NCBI GenBank assembly: GCA_003255025.1
Contig: QANY01005132.1
Location: forward strand, 310,001 to 374,000
Length of the DNA: 64,000 nucleotides
Direction: 5' to 3'
Source of the DNA: Datisca glomerata
Lineage: Eukaryota; Streptophyta; Magnoliopsida; Cucurbitales; Datiscaceae
Shown here one piece after another: positions 12,387 through 25,022 of the stretch. The notes beneath the pieces are model-generated. The model had not been told where the DNA came from and ran no database searches. It saw only the letters and a list, made by a program, of their open reading frames with translations. Numbering within the stretch: the first letter of the stretch is position 1; every line of letters starts with the position of its first letter. Made by a program: the position numbers and the translations under genes.

Positions 12387-12560
12387 GGATGTTAGTTGTG
12401 TTACTGTTAATATTGTTTAAACCAACTAACTATATTCATTGCTAAACTAATCTAGCTAATCTATTCGACTATATAGTAAGATACGAAGCTCTTCTTCTTC
12501 ACTCTGTTTGCCCCTGTTTTAGTCATCTTCTTCTTCCAAAGGTCTCTGACTCTAGGAATG
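12387..12560 (+). repeat. possible 3' LTR remnant of the decayed copia
   Basis: Follows directly on the RNase H tail. It begins TGTTAGTTGTGTTAC and contains a TATA-like CTATATAG near 12471. No second copy exists in the window for comparison, so the right boundary is a guess. Confidence 0.35.
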
Positions 12561-12786
12561 ATAAAATTGGTACGTTCTCTTAATGGTAAATTTTTTGGAC
12601 ATTTTTCAATAGTTAATATTTTCCAAAACTACCAAAAGACTCTGCAAAATACGGAATTATGAAATACCACATGAAAACTTTAAAATATGAATACAGTAAT
12701 TAAAATATTATCTTAAAATTTTAATAAACTATGTCATGTGTGAAAATTGAAGTTCAATGAAGTTGTAAACTATAAGATCTCCTTTA

Positions 12787-12892
12787 ATAGTTATGATAGT
12801 ATTGAATAGTTTGTATTAAATCTGTCGGATTATACTATACTGCATTAATAAACTATATTACTTATCCACTATTTAATACAAGACAATACTGG
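12787..12892. mobile_element. small MITE-like inverted repeat
   Basis: The arm AGTATTGAATAGTTTGTATTAAAT (12798 on, given here only in part as a motif) pairs imperfectly with 12866-12890, whose reverse complement starts AGTATTGTCTTGTATTAAAT. No coding potential, about 100 bp. A related TAGTATTGTC word recurs near 13970. Confidence 0.4.
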
Positions 12893-13082
12893 ATTATAAA
12901 ATCGTTCCTCATCATTTGAACTTTGGAGCTCATTAATATTGCTCCATATATAAGAACAAATTGAAAAACAAAATACAGAAAATTCCGTAAAATTATCCTT
13001 ATTTCTAACACTTTTTTGGTAAAAGCTTTGAAAAATAAAAGTCATTGGCTTCCGCTTCAAACCAATCTGAAAGCCAGAATTT

Positions 13083-13165
13083 TAGCCAGCAATCAACATA
13101 AAATACAACCAATTCAGCAGCCAACAATCAACATAAAATGTAGCCAATTTATCAGCCAACAATCA
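13083..13165. repeat. short tandem repeat, about 35-bp unit
   Basis: Three imperfect copies built on the word CAGCCAACAATCAACATAAAA, at about 13083, 13119 and 13155. Non-coding. Confidence 0.7.
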
Positions 13166-13476
13166 ACAATATTTTCGGGATCTACTGCCCCTGTATTGCC
13201 CAAATCAGCCGGAGGTAGGTTGGTCTAGGTGGAGGCGTTCTTGTTCTTGTTCTTTTGCATTGTTGATTTAGAAATTAAAATTGGAAAAAAATCATCACAC
13301 ATAGATTATTTTGCAAAGGACAAAGCATAACCCCTTCGATTTTGCTTCTAATCTCACAACCCAAATTAATATAATTTAGGTAGATTAGTTCTGTGATTTT
13401 GGTAATTAACTAAGATGATATAATTAAGCAGAGTCACACCAAACCCAATTTCAACAAATCTAATCTGAAAAGGTTT

Positions 13477-13655
13477 TTTTTTTTTTATTTGCCATTCATC
13501 CCTTGAAGACCGTTAATGGCCTCAGAGTCTAGTTTCTTCACATTATCCACACATATCCCATACCCACTGTCATTTCCCTCCAAAGGCACTTTCTGATTTG
13601 TACCATTTACGGGTTTTCGTATCTTATTCTTTGAACCTTTTGTCAGATTTCACTT
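13477..13655 (-). pseudogene. possible 3' end of a processed retrocopy
   Basis: On the minus strand a lysine-rich frame runs from about 13655 to a TAA at 13487, containing GYGICVDNVKKLDSEAING, and is followed at once by a run of A (the T tract at 13474-13486). A coding end fused to an A tract with no normal 3' UTR suggests a retrotransposed fragment. The source protein was not recognised. The frame is only about 50 codons after the nearest upstream stop, so chance is possible. Confidence 0.25.
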
Positions 13656-13689
13656 GTTCTTCGGTGTCTTGCTCTCATATTCGCCCACA

Positions 13690-13835
13690 TTATAGGATCA
13701 AACATAATCGAAGAAGAATAGAATCGAAGAAGAAGAAGAACAGAATCGAAGAAGAAGAACAGTGGAATCGAAGAAGAAGAGGATAAACGAAGAAGAAGAA
13801 CAGAACCATAGAAGAAGACGAGAACCAGAGAGGTT
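13690..13835 (+). repeat. GAA-rich imperfect tandem repeat
   Basis: A purine-rich stretch of repeated AATCGAAGAAGAAGAACAG-like units. Any translation through it (a long frame on the minus strand, for example) is low-complexity and not evidence of a gene. Confidence 0.8.
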
Positions 13836-15024
13836 TTTGGCGGTCTCGGGAGGTTTCTCGACGTGCGGATGGCCTTCGTGCGAGAGGTGAGGTGAGAGAA
13901 ACTATCTAGTCTCATCCTATGAATTAATAAGTTCTGTATTTAAGGTTAAACATCAGACAATATTAAAATAGTATTGTCAAAACTTAAGAACAATAACTAA
14001 ATTACAAAATTGAAGAGGCACGACCGGATATGGCAATTATAGATCCATTTCATTTCAGCTATATTATGGACAATCATTGTACTTTGAGAGTCTCCCTCCC
14101 TCCTCCATGGTTGGTATGGGTAAAGCAATAAGAACAAAGTGCAAGTGTTTTTGGATGAAAAAGAGGAAAGCTAAGTAAGATGATGATTAGTTAAACATTT
14201 TAGGAGAGAAATAGTGGAAGATGGAATCAAATCAAATTAAGTTTTTATAATTATAATAGAGTATTATGAAAGTGAACGTGAGTTTGACTGAAATTATATA
14301 AGACAAAATAATAGAAAAGATGATTTCATAAATTAAAAAAAGGATTAAAATATTTTTTATTACATATCATTACTCATTCTTTTTGTCAATCAAATAAAAA
14401 AATCTACCTTGCATACTTAAGAAATACAGTTTTATTATTAGACAACCTTAATTATTTGCGTTTATTTTAAAGATAACAAATTATTTATTTCATTTCAATT
14501 AATCACTAAATTAATTTTAAATATGAAAGATAAAAAAAAAGCTATTGACAATATTGATATTTTTAGAAATAAAAAATTTATCCACAATAACGCATTTTAT
14601 GATAATATAGATTATGATAGATTTTGTTAGTTGAAAATACTTGCAAGAAGCTGGGTAATATTCCAATGCCTTTTTCTTCACATGTTTCTGAGAACTGTCT
14701 GTTTTAGATGACAGTTGAGTACGGAAAGTTATTGCTCATTAAATAAAAGGAAGAGTACAAGGTTGATGAAAACAAATACCATTTTCACACATGGTGAAAG
14801 GAATACCAAGTCGGACATTTATAATTTAATAAATAATATTATACCTAATCTCTGAAAACTACAAAATAACCACCAACTTTCCAACATTAAAAACCTGTCT
14901 GATGAGCATCAAGATTGTAACCTTCCAAATTTTCAAGGATATTACAGTAGTAAACCATCAATTTACTTACACTCATACTAGTTACCAAGTTAGCCGAAGA
15001 TATCGTTGTCCATTTGTCGGCTGC
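13836..15024. other. intergenic and 3' flank of the TIC22-like gene
   Basis: AT-rich, with no recognisable coding sequence. The 3' UTR of the minus-strand TIC22-like gene should lie in the right-hand part, but the polyadenylation site cannot be fixed by eye. Confidence 0.5.
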
Positions 15025-18000
15025 CTATTGCTTTGTGGGATCCGTTGAAACATCGAACCCGGGAGGAATAAAAACAATGTCGTCCCAAGTTGAATCAGAA
15101 CTGTCCTGCAATTTTTTTACATGTTTATGGGTTATACAGCAGAGAGATAACATCAGTTCTGTTCCCCAGACACAGAAGCTTAAATGAAATAAATTTATAT
15201 TTTTCCTTACTTTCTTTCCAAACTTATATAAACCGGCCATGCATTTTTCCTTAATTACATGGACATCTCCTCGAGTATATTTCTTTCTTTTCTTTTTAGG
15301 TGACAGATATGGTTGGATTAAGAATAGTGAAACACCACTTGAAAAATGACATTTTTGATCTTTCAGATTAAGTCAGTAATGGCCGAGGAGTTGTGTATAA
15401 ATTATTAAAGCTGAAGTAATGTATTTTACCCAATCCAAAATATTAAAGGATCCTCACCTTCATTCCCTTTATGACATCTTCAAGAACACAAACCTACAAC
15501 ATGAAATAAAAACAAGTACATAGTATGAGGCTTCAGTAAGAAGGGGACCAAAAAGGTACAAGGAAACCACCTGAATATCGCCCTGTTTGAAGGCAGGATT
15601 TAATTGATTTTGTTGACGAGAAGCCCTTTGTAGTGAATTCTCTAAATCTTCCTGAAAGATACTCAAGAATACGCAGAAATTATAAACAGAAGGGAAATTA
15701 AGCAACCAAATGCAGTTCAAGAAGCCTGACTTCTTAAATTACCTTTCTGAAAAATGCTGGACGATAGCTCTTGTTTTGGCTTCTCAATATCAAGCTCCTG
15801 GACTGTTAATTAAAGAAATCAGCTTTCAGCTTCTCCCCAAAGAATGCATATACTTTGTATCACTAAGAATATGCAATGTGCTAGTAACCTGTTTCTCTTC
15901 TTTTCTTTTTTTCTGCAAGGCTTCACTCAGTGATGCCAAAAGTTAAGACTCATATCGGACACAAAATTTCAGTATAAATTCACTAATTTAAAGTTTTTTC
16001 CAAGGACAACTATATGGTTTTTGAACGGACTTCAACTTTTCTTTTTAAGTTGGCATGCTTTAAAATTAGCGGATTTTGTCTAGCATGGGACTTAATTGCA
16101 AAAGTTTTGAAGTACACGAACATTTACAAATTTGGTAAAAATAATTGGGTAAGAGGTGTGACTGCAGAACAGCCAAAATGCAGGTGGTATTTTCATATTT
16201 AGCCCTTGATTTTTAAGGGTACAAGTCCGTAGCCTCAAGTATGCCTTGATGCTCCATAGCATAGTAGAAGTTGAACAATTATATTGAACAATTTTCTAGT
16301 GTTTGGCCTTACTCAGCAATATGTTATTGGTTTCTTATTTTGTAATTCCCTAGCTCATTGAATCTTACAGCTCCGAACAGGCTATTTCAAATCCAGGGCA
16401 ATTCCTTCACAACTCAAGTAGAGAAGTCCAATTTTAACAATGTCAGAGCAGGTTGGTTGTTATTCGCCTAGCAATATTACCAAATACCAATGCACTGAAT
16501 AGGTACTTACTTCAAATAGTTCGGATAAACCATCATAAACTCCTAAACATATTCAAGTTGATCCCTTTACATGATTAGCATTCATATTTCTAATCCTTTT
16601 TACAGCTTAGATACCATATATTTTAGGAGACAATTCCTTTAAGATTAGCATTCATACTTCTGAAGCCTATAGAATAACATTCACTCTCACATAAGTAAAA
16701 GCCTTTCTACTTTCAACTGTCCCCTTCTTATTCTACTGCAGTACATAGGAAGAACTCTAGGTAGATGATACTACAAGCACTGCACCATGGCCAGCAAGTA
16801 ATCATTACTACGATAACTCTAAACTCTGATGACTATAGCAAACATAATAGAACTATCACTCAACGTTCAGATCAACAGTATCAGAAATTAAATGCCCTTA
16901 TGCCATCACTTAAAAATAAGAATAATGTTGAGTAATGGATTGAATGAAACTTCACATAAACCAGAGACATTCATCAGCTTCTAAAATACATGCAAGATGA
17001 GAATAAAATACAACTATTACACTACACTTACCTCATATGCATAAAGACAACATAGAAAAAGAGATATACAATCAGCTGCACAGTTTAGAGCCATTCAGAG
17101 TATATATACCGTACTTAAGGCTATATTATTGATTGGACAAGTCTAGACTATGTACTCTAAGTTGTTGCTAAGCTCTTCTGAAAATACAAAAAAGACCAAT
17201 AGCTTCCTCAAAAAACAGTGTGTGAAAGGTTACTCAAGCTTTGCAGTTATTTCAATTCCCTTTGCAATTTCAGCAAAACTTGTACACTAATTCGATTTAC
17301 CATAATGGAATTGCTAGTTTTTCCGACCATGAAAGATTATACGCAAATTTTGAGCTCAATGCAAGAAATTACCTGGAAAACTGGAACACCAAGAAATCCA
17401 TCAGAGGAGAGCCCAGCCTTTTCTCTCTCCTAATGATATAGCAACCAAGAAGACATCAAATCAGCATGTGTAAAACATTGTGATACAAATTATTAGAATG
17501 AATGCAACTAGGGCCAGCCAAATACTCTGCTAGCCACATTTTGTCACCCAGTCCAATAAAATCATAAATTCACGACGAATATTGATCATACTCGATAACA
17601 GAGAAGACACGCTTAGCATATTCACATAGCTAAATTACTCACCCTTAGTGCATTTTTTACTTGACCAGACTCCGGAATCAACCTGAAGGCTACCCCATTA
17701 ACCTTGAGTTGAAAAACCTGCAAAACCAGTGAAATGTATTAGACTCCTACAACAAGCAGAGGACACAATTGAAGTGTAATCACTGTTACTCACCTTATTC
17801 AAAGCAATAGGGACCACTTTGGAGCCGCTCTCCATTGCAGGGTCCATACTTCTAATCTGTTCAAGAAGTGCGTCCGCATCATCTTTCTTAAAGCAAAACA
17901 ACCCAAGAGATTTTCCACTCGAGACACCTGAAACCAAAACGAATTCCTCAGAGGCATTGCTCAGTGCGTAGACGGGCACCCCAGCCAGGCGCTCTTCAAT

Positions 18001-18339
18001 TGCCTCCGTAGACATTGGAACGGCAGGTCGGCGAACCGGCACAAATTGTGTCTTAGCATTGTTGGTAATTCGAGCCCAAACCGGGTTTTTTTCAGTGGAA
18101 GAACCCGGATTGAAGGCCGAAGCTGCGGAGTCGAGAGCTTGTTTCGCTTGGTTTTGGAGGTTGGAAATGGTGGTTTGGAAGTGGGTTTGGAAAGTAGAAG
18201 GGTTGGGGTCGAAGGAATGGAAGTTTGAAAGTTGATGAAGGAGACTGGACCACTGGTTGCTAAATGCTTGTTGAAGGTTGAATGGAGGTTGTTTGGATGC
18301 CGAGAAAGTTTTGGGATTTCTGGATATTTCAAAATTCAT
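15025..18339 (-). CDS. TIC22: TIC22-like chloroplast protein-import component, seven exons, complete
   Basis: Tic22-family protein of the chloroplast intermembrane space, which helps preproteins pass between the TOC and TIC translocons. Exons: 18339-17794, 17717-17643, 17429-17373, 15802-15743, 15651-15571, 15493-15458 and 15105-15025, giving 311 codons with all introns GT-AG and in frame. The family core is clear: GVPVYALSNASEEFVLVSG and SLGLFCFKKDDADALLEQIR in exon 1, VFQLKVNGVAFRLIPESGQV in exon 2, GFLGVPVFQ in exon 3, RASRQQNQLNPAFK in exon 5 and WDDIVFIPPGF in exon 7. The first 75 or so residues are Gln/Ser-rich and fit a poorly conserved targeting region. Length matches the larger plant isoform (TIC22-III type, about 310 residues). 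Intron 3 (17372-15803) is unusually long at 1,570 bp. No damage was seen, so it is probably functional. Confidence 0.95.
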
Positions 18340-18797
18340 TTTTTTCTCGAGAAAATAGAGGTTGCGTTGCAGGGAAGAAGAGAGGACACGACGAAAGAAG
18401 CAGCAGCTCAGCTATAAAAACCAAGGAGGAAGGTTAACCCGGCCCATCGGGCCAATTCAACCCGGGAAAAAACCACATGGATTTTTCTGGTAGAACAAAT
18501 TAAGATTAAACAAAAAATTACTGGTGAAGCTAAAATATGTTAGAACTCGGTTGAGCTCATCTGCGAATATGTAACAAACAAAGAAGTATTGATTAACCAT
18601 TGGGTTGATCTTTGTCAAACAATTGAGTAGAATATTCCGGTTCTGAGACGGAAAGAGAACGGAATTTTGATCGAAATTCTAGTCAATTCTAATTGAAATA
18701 TGTATATTGGAATGAGTGAAATACTAAATAAATTAGAATAGGATCAAATACTTGAAAATAGTATAAATAATATAATAACATTTAGAAATAAGTAACC

Positions 18798-19095
18798 TTT
18801 ACAAAATATTAAAAATAGTCACAATTATAAAAACATTAAAAATAGCCGCTAACACACTTTTAATAGTTTATATAATATATATAATATATGTTATTTATAC
18901 ATATGTAATTTTATAGTATATTTGATATATACAATATATATTATTTAAACTTTGAAGATAAAAAAATCAAAATTTTACTGCACTCATGGGGAACCATTTT
19001 TAGGGCTGAATTTTCATTTTTTAAGAATTAGGGTCGCTATTTTTTATTTTTATTTTATTTTTGGTTATTTTTGATATTTTGTTGTTAAAAATGGG
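18798..19095. mobile_element. MITE-like element
   Basis: ACAAAATATTAAAAATAGTC near 18801 pairs with the reverse complement of 19061-19083, which reads AACAAAATATCAAAAATAAC. A second pair of arms lies just inside, around AAAAATAGCCGC near 18839 and its partner near 19031. The interior is TA-rich with no ORF. The family was not identified. Confidence 0.5.
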
Positions 19096-21814
19096 ATATT
19101 CTTAATATTCTTCCTAAATAATCCTAAATAATATGTAATACACCTACAATTTATAGAAGATCAGTAGCCCAGTTAGTTATCATTTTGGGCTACGACTTCT
19201 CTGCATCATTATGGTCATGAGGTAACATCCCAGGAAGTGCAAAACAATTTTTTAGTTAAACTTAGTTCTCTATTTATTTTTTAAAATAATACTTAATAAA
19301 TGTTTATATTCTAAAAAAGAATAAAATTATTTAATATTATAATATGTCTAAAATCGAGTTGCTCACAAAAAGTAATTTTATTTATTAGAAATAATAATCT
19401 TAGGTTGAAAAAATAATGTAAAAAATTATTAAAATACATTAAAGATGTAAGAAGTCGTTCATATTTATTGACGTTAAAAATAAATTATTTTTTGTCCAGT
19501 AATGATAAGTCATGATTCAATTTTTCTTATTATGTTATTTATAATATTATTTTATATGTTCAGAATTTTTTCAGAAACAAAATATCAAAGTAACAAAATA
19601 TCTAAAATGTTACATTTTTTTCTTCTAAAAATTGAAATAACTACTGAAAGGAAATGACTACTATGATTTAAGGTTGAACCAGACTTACTTTCAAAAATAC
19701 TTGAATAATGTCTTTATAAGAGTTGCATGAGGGAGGGCAATGATCATGAAGTAGAAGATCTGACATGAGGTGGAACATTTAAGCATGAGGTGAAACATCT
19801 ATACATAAAAAGAATTATTTTGTCCCATTGCCAATTAATCTAAAGTGGCTGACTTAACTACTAATTCGAATGATGACTTGGATAAGTCATGATTAATCAT
19901 TATTATTTTAGATGGACTCTCAGTCATATGAAATGAATCTAATTAGGCATTCTGAGATAATGACTTAGATTTTTAAAAGATTTTGCTGACTCGAAAGAAT
20001 GATATCGAATAGTAATGACATGCATCTTGTATCTAAGAGCTCGAGATCTTTACACATAACAGTTGTCTACCTAACTGAAATGTGCGTCGAGCTAAATGTA
20101 CTTGGCAAAAATTCTATGCGTTTTTATGTGGATAGATGCAAAACTAAAGAACGACACATGAAAAATATGTGACGAGCTTGGCTCTCTTCCTTCATTTAGT
20201 TCTAGCCGTCAAGGAAAACTACAAACTGGTTAGGTATATTTTTCTTGCTTTTAACTTCTCATTGGGTTTATTTTTCTACGAAGAGTATGTCAGACTCCTT
20301 TGGATTTATTAGTAAGGGAACTTCAAGTAGTACGTTTGAATACCTCATACCCAAGAATAGGCCACGAAGCCTTCTCCAATAGAATTAGAAATTCCACGTG
20401 TTACGTATGAGCCTACAATCTAACATAAGTGACCAAGTTGTTTGATGGAAAAGCATGTTTAACGGAGATAATGTCATAAGTTTTTCTTGAAATCTATATC
20501 ATATCTCCATAATTTCACATAAAAAATAAAATGCATAATTAAAAACTCCATCTTTATTTTTATCTTTTATCTTTATTATATCAAAATAGGTTTAATGGGA
20601 AAACTTTTAATTTTCTCTTTTACCCTTTATAACCTCTTAAAATATAGTACAATTATGGTATTTCACTTTTTCCCATTTAATTCCTATAATGAAATTATAT
20701 TTTTTATTTAATCATGATTTATTTTTAAATTGTTAGTAAAATTAAATAATTTTATAATATTATGAAGTTAGAAATGAATCTCTGTTAAGATAAAATTTAA
20801 AATCTTTTGTACAACGAATTTTTCTTTTTAAATCATAATAATTCTTTTGTTTGAAATTTATAAATTAAACATATTGTAATACTATTATATTGGGAATATG
20901 AAAAATTCATATAAATTAATTTTGAGAAAGACATTATATATTAACTATCTCTTAACATGATAATTATTTTTTAAGAATATGATCAATTTATGGAATAAAA
21001 TTATTTTTTATACTATTCAAAGAGTAATGTTATATAATGTAATTTAAAGATTATAAACTAGGTAATATTCAAAGATTACAAGAGGTGTTATAGGTAGTTA
21101 GCATTAACGTCAAATGATACTTTATTTTTAGATTAGTTGAAAATGTGTGAAACACGTATTTTTCTACTAATAAATCATAATGTGAGTACCTATGAGGAAT
21201 ACAATATCCTTTCATTAACAAGAAAAAAGTTTAAATATAAGAATGAAAGAAGCTTCAATCGTGAAAAAAAGAAAGAGGAAGGAGAAATGGAGAAGGGAGA
21301 AGAAAATAGAAATTAAATGGAAGATGAAGTTGTGATGATACAAAAAGAGGTAGAGCAGATAAAGTTGTGAGGATGCAAAGGTGGTAGAACACTCGAGTAC
21401 TCATTGGAGAATGTATATGAAAAGGACAGTTGATTAGACTAAACCAAAAGCTAACATTTGTATTGAATATCGATTTGTAATTATTTACTGCATTAGTTGA
21501 ATCGGGTGAACACGGGATGTAGAATTCTTGTTTTATAAAAAATGTATATTTTTTAAAGCTCTTCAAAAAGTATATTTTTGTGAATTACCTTTTTTCTTTT
21601 GGGCTTTCCCTATTTTCCCATCTTTGTCCTTTTCGGAAAGTTTGCATGTTGTGATCTATGGTGATTTTGGGTAAGCAAAAAGTCAAATTACATAAATAGC
21701 AAGGTGGGATTTCATTGAGGCATTCGTTGTAGTTGTTCACTTTAAAAATGAAGGATTCATTCATTTATGTTCTTCTGATTGCTTGAATTTCCAAGTGTAA
21801 TAAGGAGAATTTAA
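19096..21814. other. AT-rich intergenic stretch, nothing recognised
   Basis: About 2.7 kb without a supportable gene, RNA or clear transposon end. All frames are short. Confidence 0.5.
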
Positions 21815-23004
21815 GGGAATCTGTCTCTGAGGGTATTGGCGGCTAAATCTTGGGGGTGGGATTAGGTTAATAATGTGTCTACTCCACTTCTCTCTTCACA
21901 CCTATAATCTAAGAAGATAAAGTAAGAGGCCAAGGTGAGGGGTGATCTCCTTTTTATCTCTCTTAAGCTTAAGTCAGTAAGAGGAATATGAGAGTAATGT
22001 AGAGAATTAATTGAAAGTTCTTACGTACCTTTGAAAGTGAATTTACTAGGTCATTTATAGTGGGAAGCTTGCCTTGAGGCTGAGTTGGTCTCCATACAGT
22101 AGAAGGCCTCTCCTCCAATGGGGTGTTTCTTCGGATCAACCATCGATTTCAGGCTTCTCTAATTGGCTTGCTAGGCTATAAGGTATTAGGTGATCACCTC
22201 AAGTGTCAGGACAACATGTCCTCATATCCCACAATGCACTTCCTCGGCCTTAATTAGATTGGCCATAATAAATGCTTTGGTGACACCTTGTTGGGCGCAG
22301 GCTGACTGACTCCTTGGGTAGTGGGCTTCATGCTTTGTCTCATACTCCATCCTTGATTGGTCTAGATGTATTAAATGTATATGATGACACCCTACAAGCT
22401 TCTACCTCAGTCCAGGTGCCCTATTTGAATTGAGGCAGGAGATTCCCCGCCCATAAGACCCTCTTCAAGCGGGAACCTCTATCTCTTGGGACTTAGTCAA
22501 AATACAAGTTGGTTTATACGAACACCATCTATAACCCTCAAGTGTCGTGAAATTTTTGGCCTGGGGCTAGTCTCCGAGGTCACCTTAAGACCCTCTACGA
22601 AGAGTTGCAGCTAGGCCTTGGGCTCCTTTAAGGGTGGCCTCGGGACTCTCTGAGGAGTTCACCTCAGGTTCGGAGGACTCGCGATGTCCGATCCTGAGAC
22701 TGTTTCAATATGTTCTAGGATCCTAGAAAATATGACCTGAGAACTTGGAAAGTCTCGGATTGCATGATTGCATCCATAAATGTCTTTTATATATGTGCGC
22801 AAAATAGGTATAATAGTTGGCCCCAGCTTCCAATTATGGGTGTGCTAAAGACTTTGGAAGTTGTCATGAGCAAATTTGTGTTGATTTTCTTTTTGCTAAT
22901 TTCATTCCCTTCTTTTTTAGCAAGAACCTTCTAGAGTGTTTTCTATTTGTAATGGCGAGTGTGAGGCATAGTTGGAGCTCGAGTTTGAAGCTGAATACAC
23001 AGTC

Positions 23005-23560
23005 ATGTTTACTTTAACTTTGTGTTGAAGAGCACGAAGTAAGTAGGGTTGTTGTTGGGTCGCAGCTGAGCTCCATACTCTAAGGTCACTTCGACGGGGT
23101 GTCGAAGAGCTCAAAGTAAGTGGGCTGCTAGGTTGCAGCCGAGGTGAGTCGCATGGGTGCGACTTCTGTTAATTGTCATGGGTTTTGATTGAGTTTCATG
23201 CTTTGAGTTCATTTAGACTCGATGTTGAATAGCTCAAAGTAAGTACGGCTTGCTAGGTTGCAGCCAAGGCGAGTCACTGGGGTTCAGTTGAAATCCATAC
23301 ACTGTGTTCATTTAGACTAGGTGTCGAAGAGCTCAAAGTAAGTAGGGGTGCGAGGTTACAATCGAGGCGAGTCATTGGGTTACGATTTTTCTCAATTGTC
23401 GTGGGGTTATGGTGTTTGGTGAGTTCCATACTTTGAGTTCACTTCGAATGGGTGTTGAAGAGCTCAAAGTAAGTAGGGTTGCTAGGTAGTAGCCAAGGTG
23501 AGTCACTGGGGTATGACTTCTGTTAATTGTCGTAGGGCGCGGCCAATGTCCATACTTTGA
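23005..23560 (+). repeat. imperfect tandem array, about 120-bp unit
   Basis: Repeated blocks of GAGTTCCATACTTTGAGTTC followed by GTCGAAGAGCTCAAAGTAAG and a TTGCTAGGTTGCAGCC segment. The anchor GAGCTCAAAG falls at about 23107, 23230, 23329 and 23460, and a degenerate form at 23027. The same unit occurs in reverse complement at 55890-56680. Confidence 0.8.
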
Positions 23561-23869
23561 GTGATTTGGTTTCTTCAGGTAGGAATGGACCTAGAGTCTC
23601 TTCAAATGACTTAGGTGAGAGTGAGGTTGGGGTCACTTCTGATGACTTAGGAGGAGTTGCGCTTAGTATTACCTCAGATGGCTTCAGCAAAGTTGATCTT
23701 CGAGTAACCTCAAGTGACTTAGATAATAGTGAGTTTGGGGTCACCTGGAATGACTTATGTGAGGCTGTGCCCGTGGTATTTTAGAATGACTTAGCTGTGC
23801 TCGCGGTTAGCTCTAACGACTTCATCTAGATTAAGTTTAGGGTCACCCTAAATGACCTAGTTGAGGGTG

Positions 23870-24600
23870 ACTTTGGGGTCACCTTGGATGACTTCAAAGA
23901 AGATGAGCTCAGTTCACCTTAGTGACTTTGGTGAGCTTGAGCTTTGGGTCACTTAAACTGGCTAATGTAGGGGTGATCTTAAGGTCAACAATGAGATAGG
24001 CCTCAAGTCACATACAATGGCCTTTAGATGATGGTCATATGGGGTCATAAAAAGGATAGGCATCATATTACATAATGTGGCTTTTGTGAGGGTTATCTTG
24101 TGGTCACCAACAAGGATAAGCCTTAGGTTATATAAGGTGGCTTATGTGAGGATGATCTAGGGTCATCAGTAAAGATAGGCCTTGTGTCACTTAAGATGGC
24201 TTATGTGAGGCTGATCTGGGGCCATCAATGAAGATAGGCTTTGAGTCACCTAAAATGGCTTATGTGAGGCTGATCTGGGGTCACCAGGGATGGTAGACCT
24301 CGAGTCACTTTATATGTCTTAGGTGAGGCTGATCTGGAGCCACCAGTGATGATAGGCCTCAGGTCACCTAAGATGGCTTAGGTGAGGCTGATTTGGGGTC
24401 ACCAACGATGATAGGCCTCGGGTCACTTAAGATGGCTTAGGTGAGACTGATATGGGGACACTTGTGAGGATGAGCCCCGGGTCACCTAATGTGGCTTAGG
24501 TGATGCTATGCTCAGGATCATCAACGAGAATGAACATGGGGTCAACCGCGAGCATGAGCCTTGTGGTCATAGGTTAACATGAGCCTTGGATCACATAAGG
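23870..24600 (+). repeat. tandem array with an exact 59-bp period
   Basis: The anchor CTGATCTGGGG (or a one- or two-base variant) starts at 24152, 24211, 24270, 24329, 24388 and 24447, each 59 bp apart, with more degenerate copies on both sides. Each unit contains GGTCACC, AGATAGGCCT and TTAGGTGAGG words. 59 is not a multiple of three, so no repeat protein is encoded. Confidence 0.9.
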
Positions 24601-25022
24601 TGACTTATGTAGCAATTAGTCGTATTATCAAGTCCTCGATCCATTGTATACGATGATACCCTTCAACCTTATACCTCGGCCCAGGTGCCCTATTTGAACT
24701 AAGATGAGAGATTTCCCATCTTTAAGTCCCTTTTCAAGCGGGAGACTCTCTGTTGGGACTTAGTCAAAATACAAGTTGATTTATACGAACACCATCTGCC
24801 ACCGTCGAGGGTCTTGAAATGTTTGGCTTGGGGCTGGTCTCTAAGGTGCCTTAAGATCCTCTACGAAGAGCTGTGCCCAGGCCTTCATCTCCCTCGGGGT
24901 GCCCATGATGCCCGGTCTTGAGACTATTTCAATATGTTTTAGAATCCTAAAAAATATGACTTGAGAACTTGGAAAGTCTCGGGTTGCATGATTGCGTCCT
25001 TAAATGTCTTTTACATATTTGT

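Larger units (their letters stand above)
7345..12560 (+). mobile_element. decayed Ty1/copia element, split by an inserted LTR
   Basis: Remnant of a plus-strand copia in the expected order: gag, CCHC knuckle, protease, integrase, reverse transcriptase piece, RNase H tail. Stops and frameshifts occur throughout, and most of the reverse transcriptase and RNase H is deleted. No 5' LTR or primer-binding site was found before gag. The gag is interrupted at 7727-9655 by a later insertion. The element is therefore old and inactive. Confidence 0.85.
21815..25022 (-). mobile_element. non-coding gypsy-like LTR element made of tandem arrays
   Basis: A left LTR-like block (about 21815-22817) and a partial second copy (24637-25022) enclose an interior of tandem repeats without coding capacity. 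The shared stretch runs from GATGACACC-like sequence through CTTAGTCAAAATACAAGTT to AGAACTTGGAAAGTCTCGG. Orientation is read as minus: 22053-22059 is a TATAAAT box in reverse, and just inside the left block the minus strand reads GCTGGGGCCAAC, a polypurine-tract-like word. The right copy lacks the R/U5 part, so the element is truncated. This is inference from structure; no gag or pol is present to confirm gypsy. Confidence 0.6.

Noticed and set aside
13643..13915. 90-codon minus-strand frame
   Set aside because: Most of it is a translation of the GAA-rich repeat.
16014..16202. 62-codon frame in the TIC22 region
   Set aside because: Lies inside the long intron 3 of the TIC22-like gene and matches nothing.
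17698..18339. TIC22-like reading frame as a truncated pseudogene
   Set aside because: The frame leaves homology at 17793 because an intron starts there; the remaining six exons are present and in frame.
24100..24500. CRISPR-like regular repeats
   Set aside because: Units are contiguous 59-bp tandem copies without unique spacers, in a eukaryotic genome.
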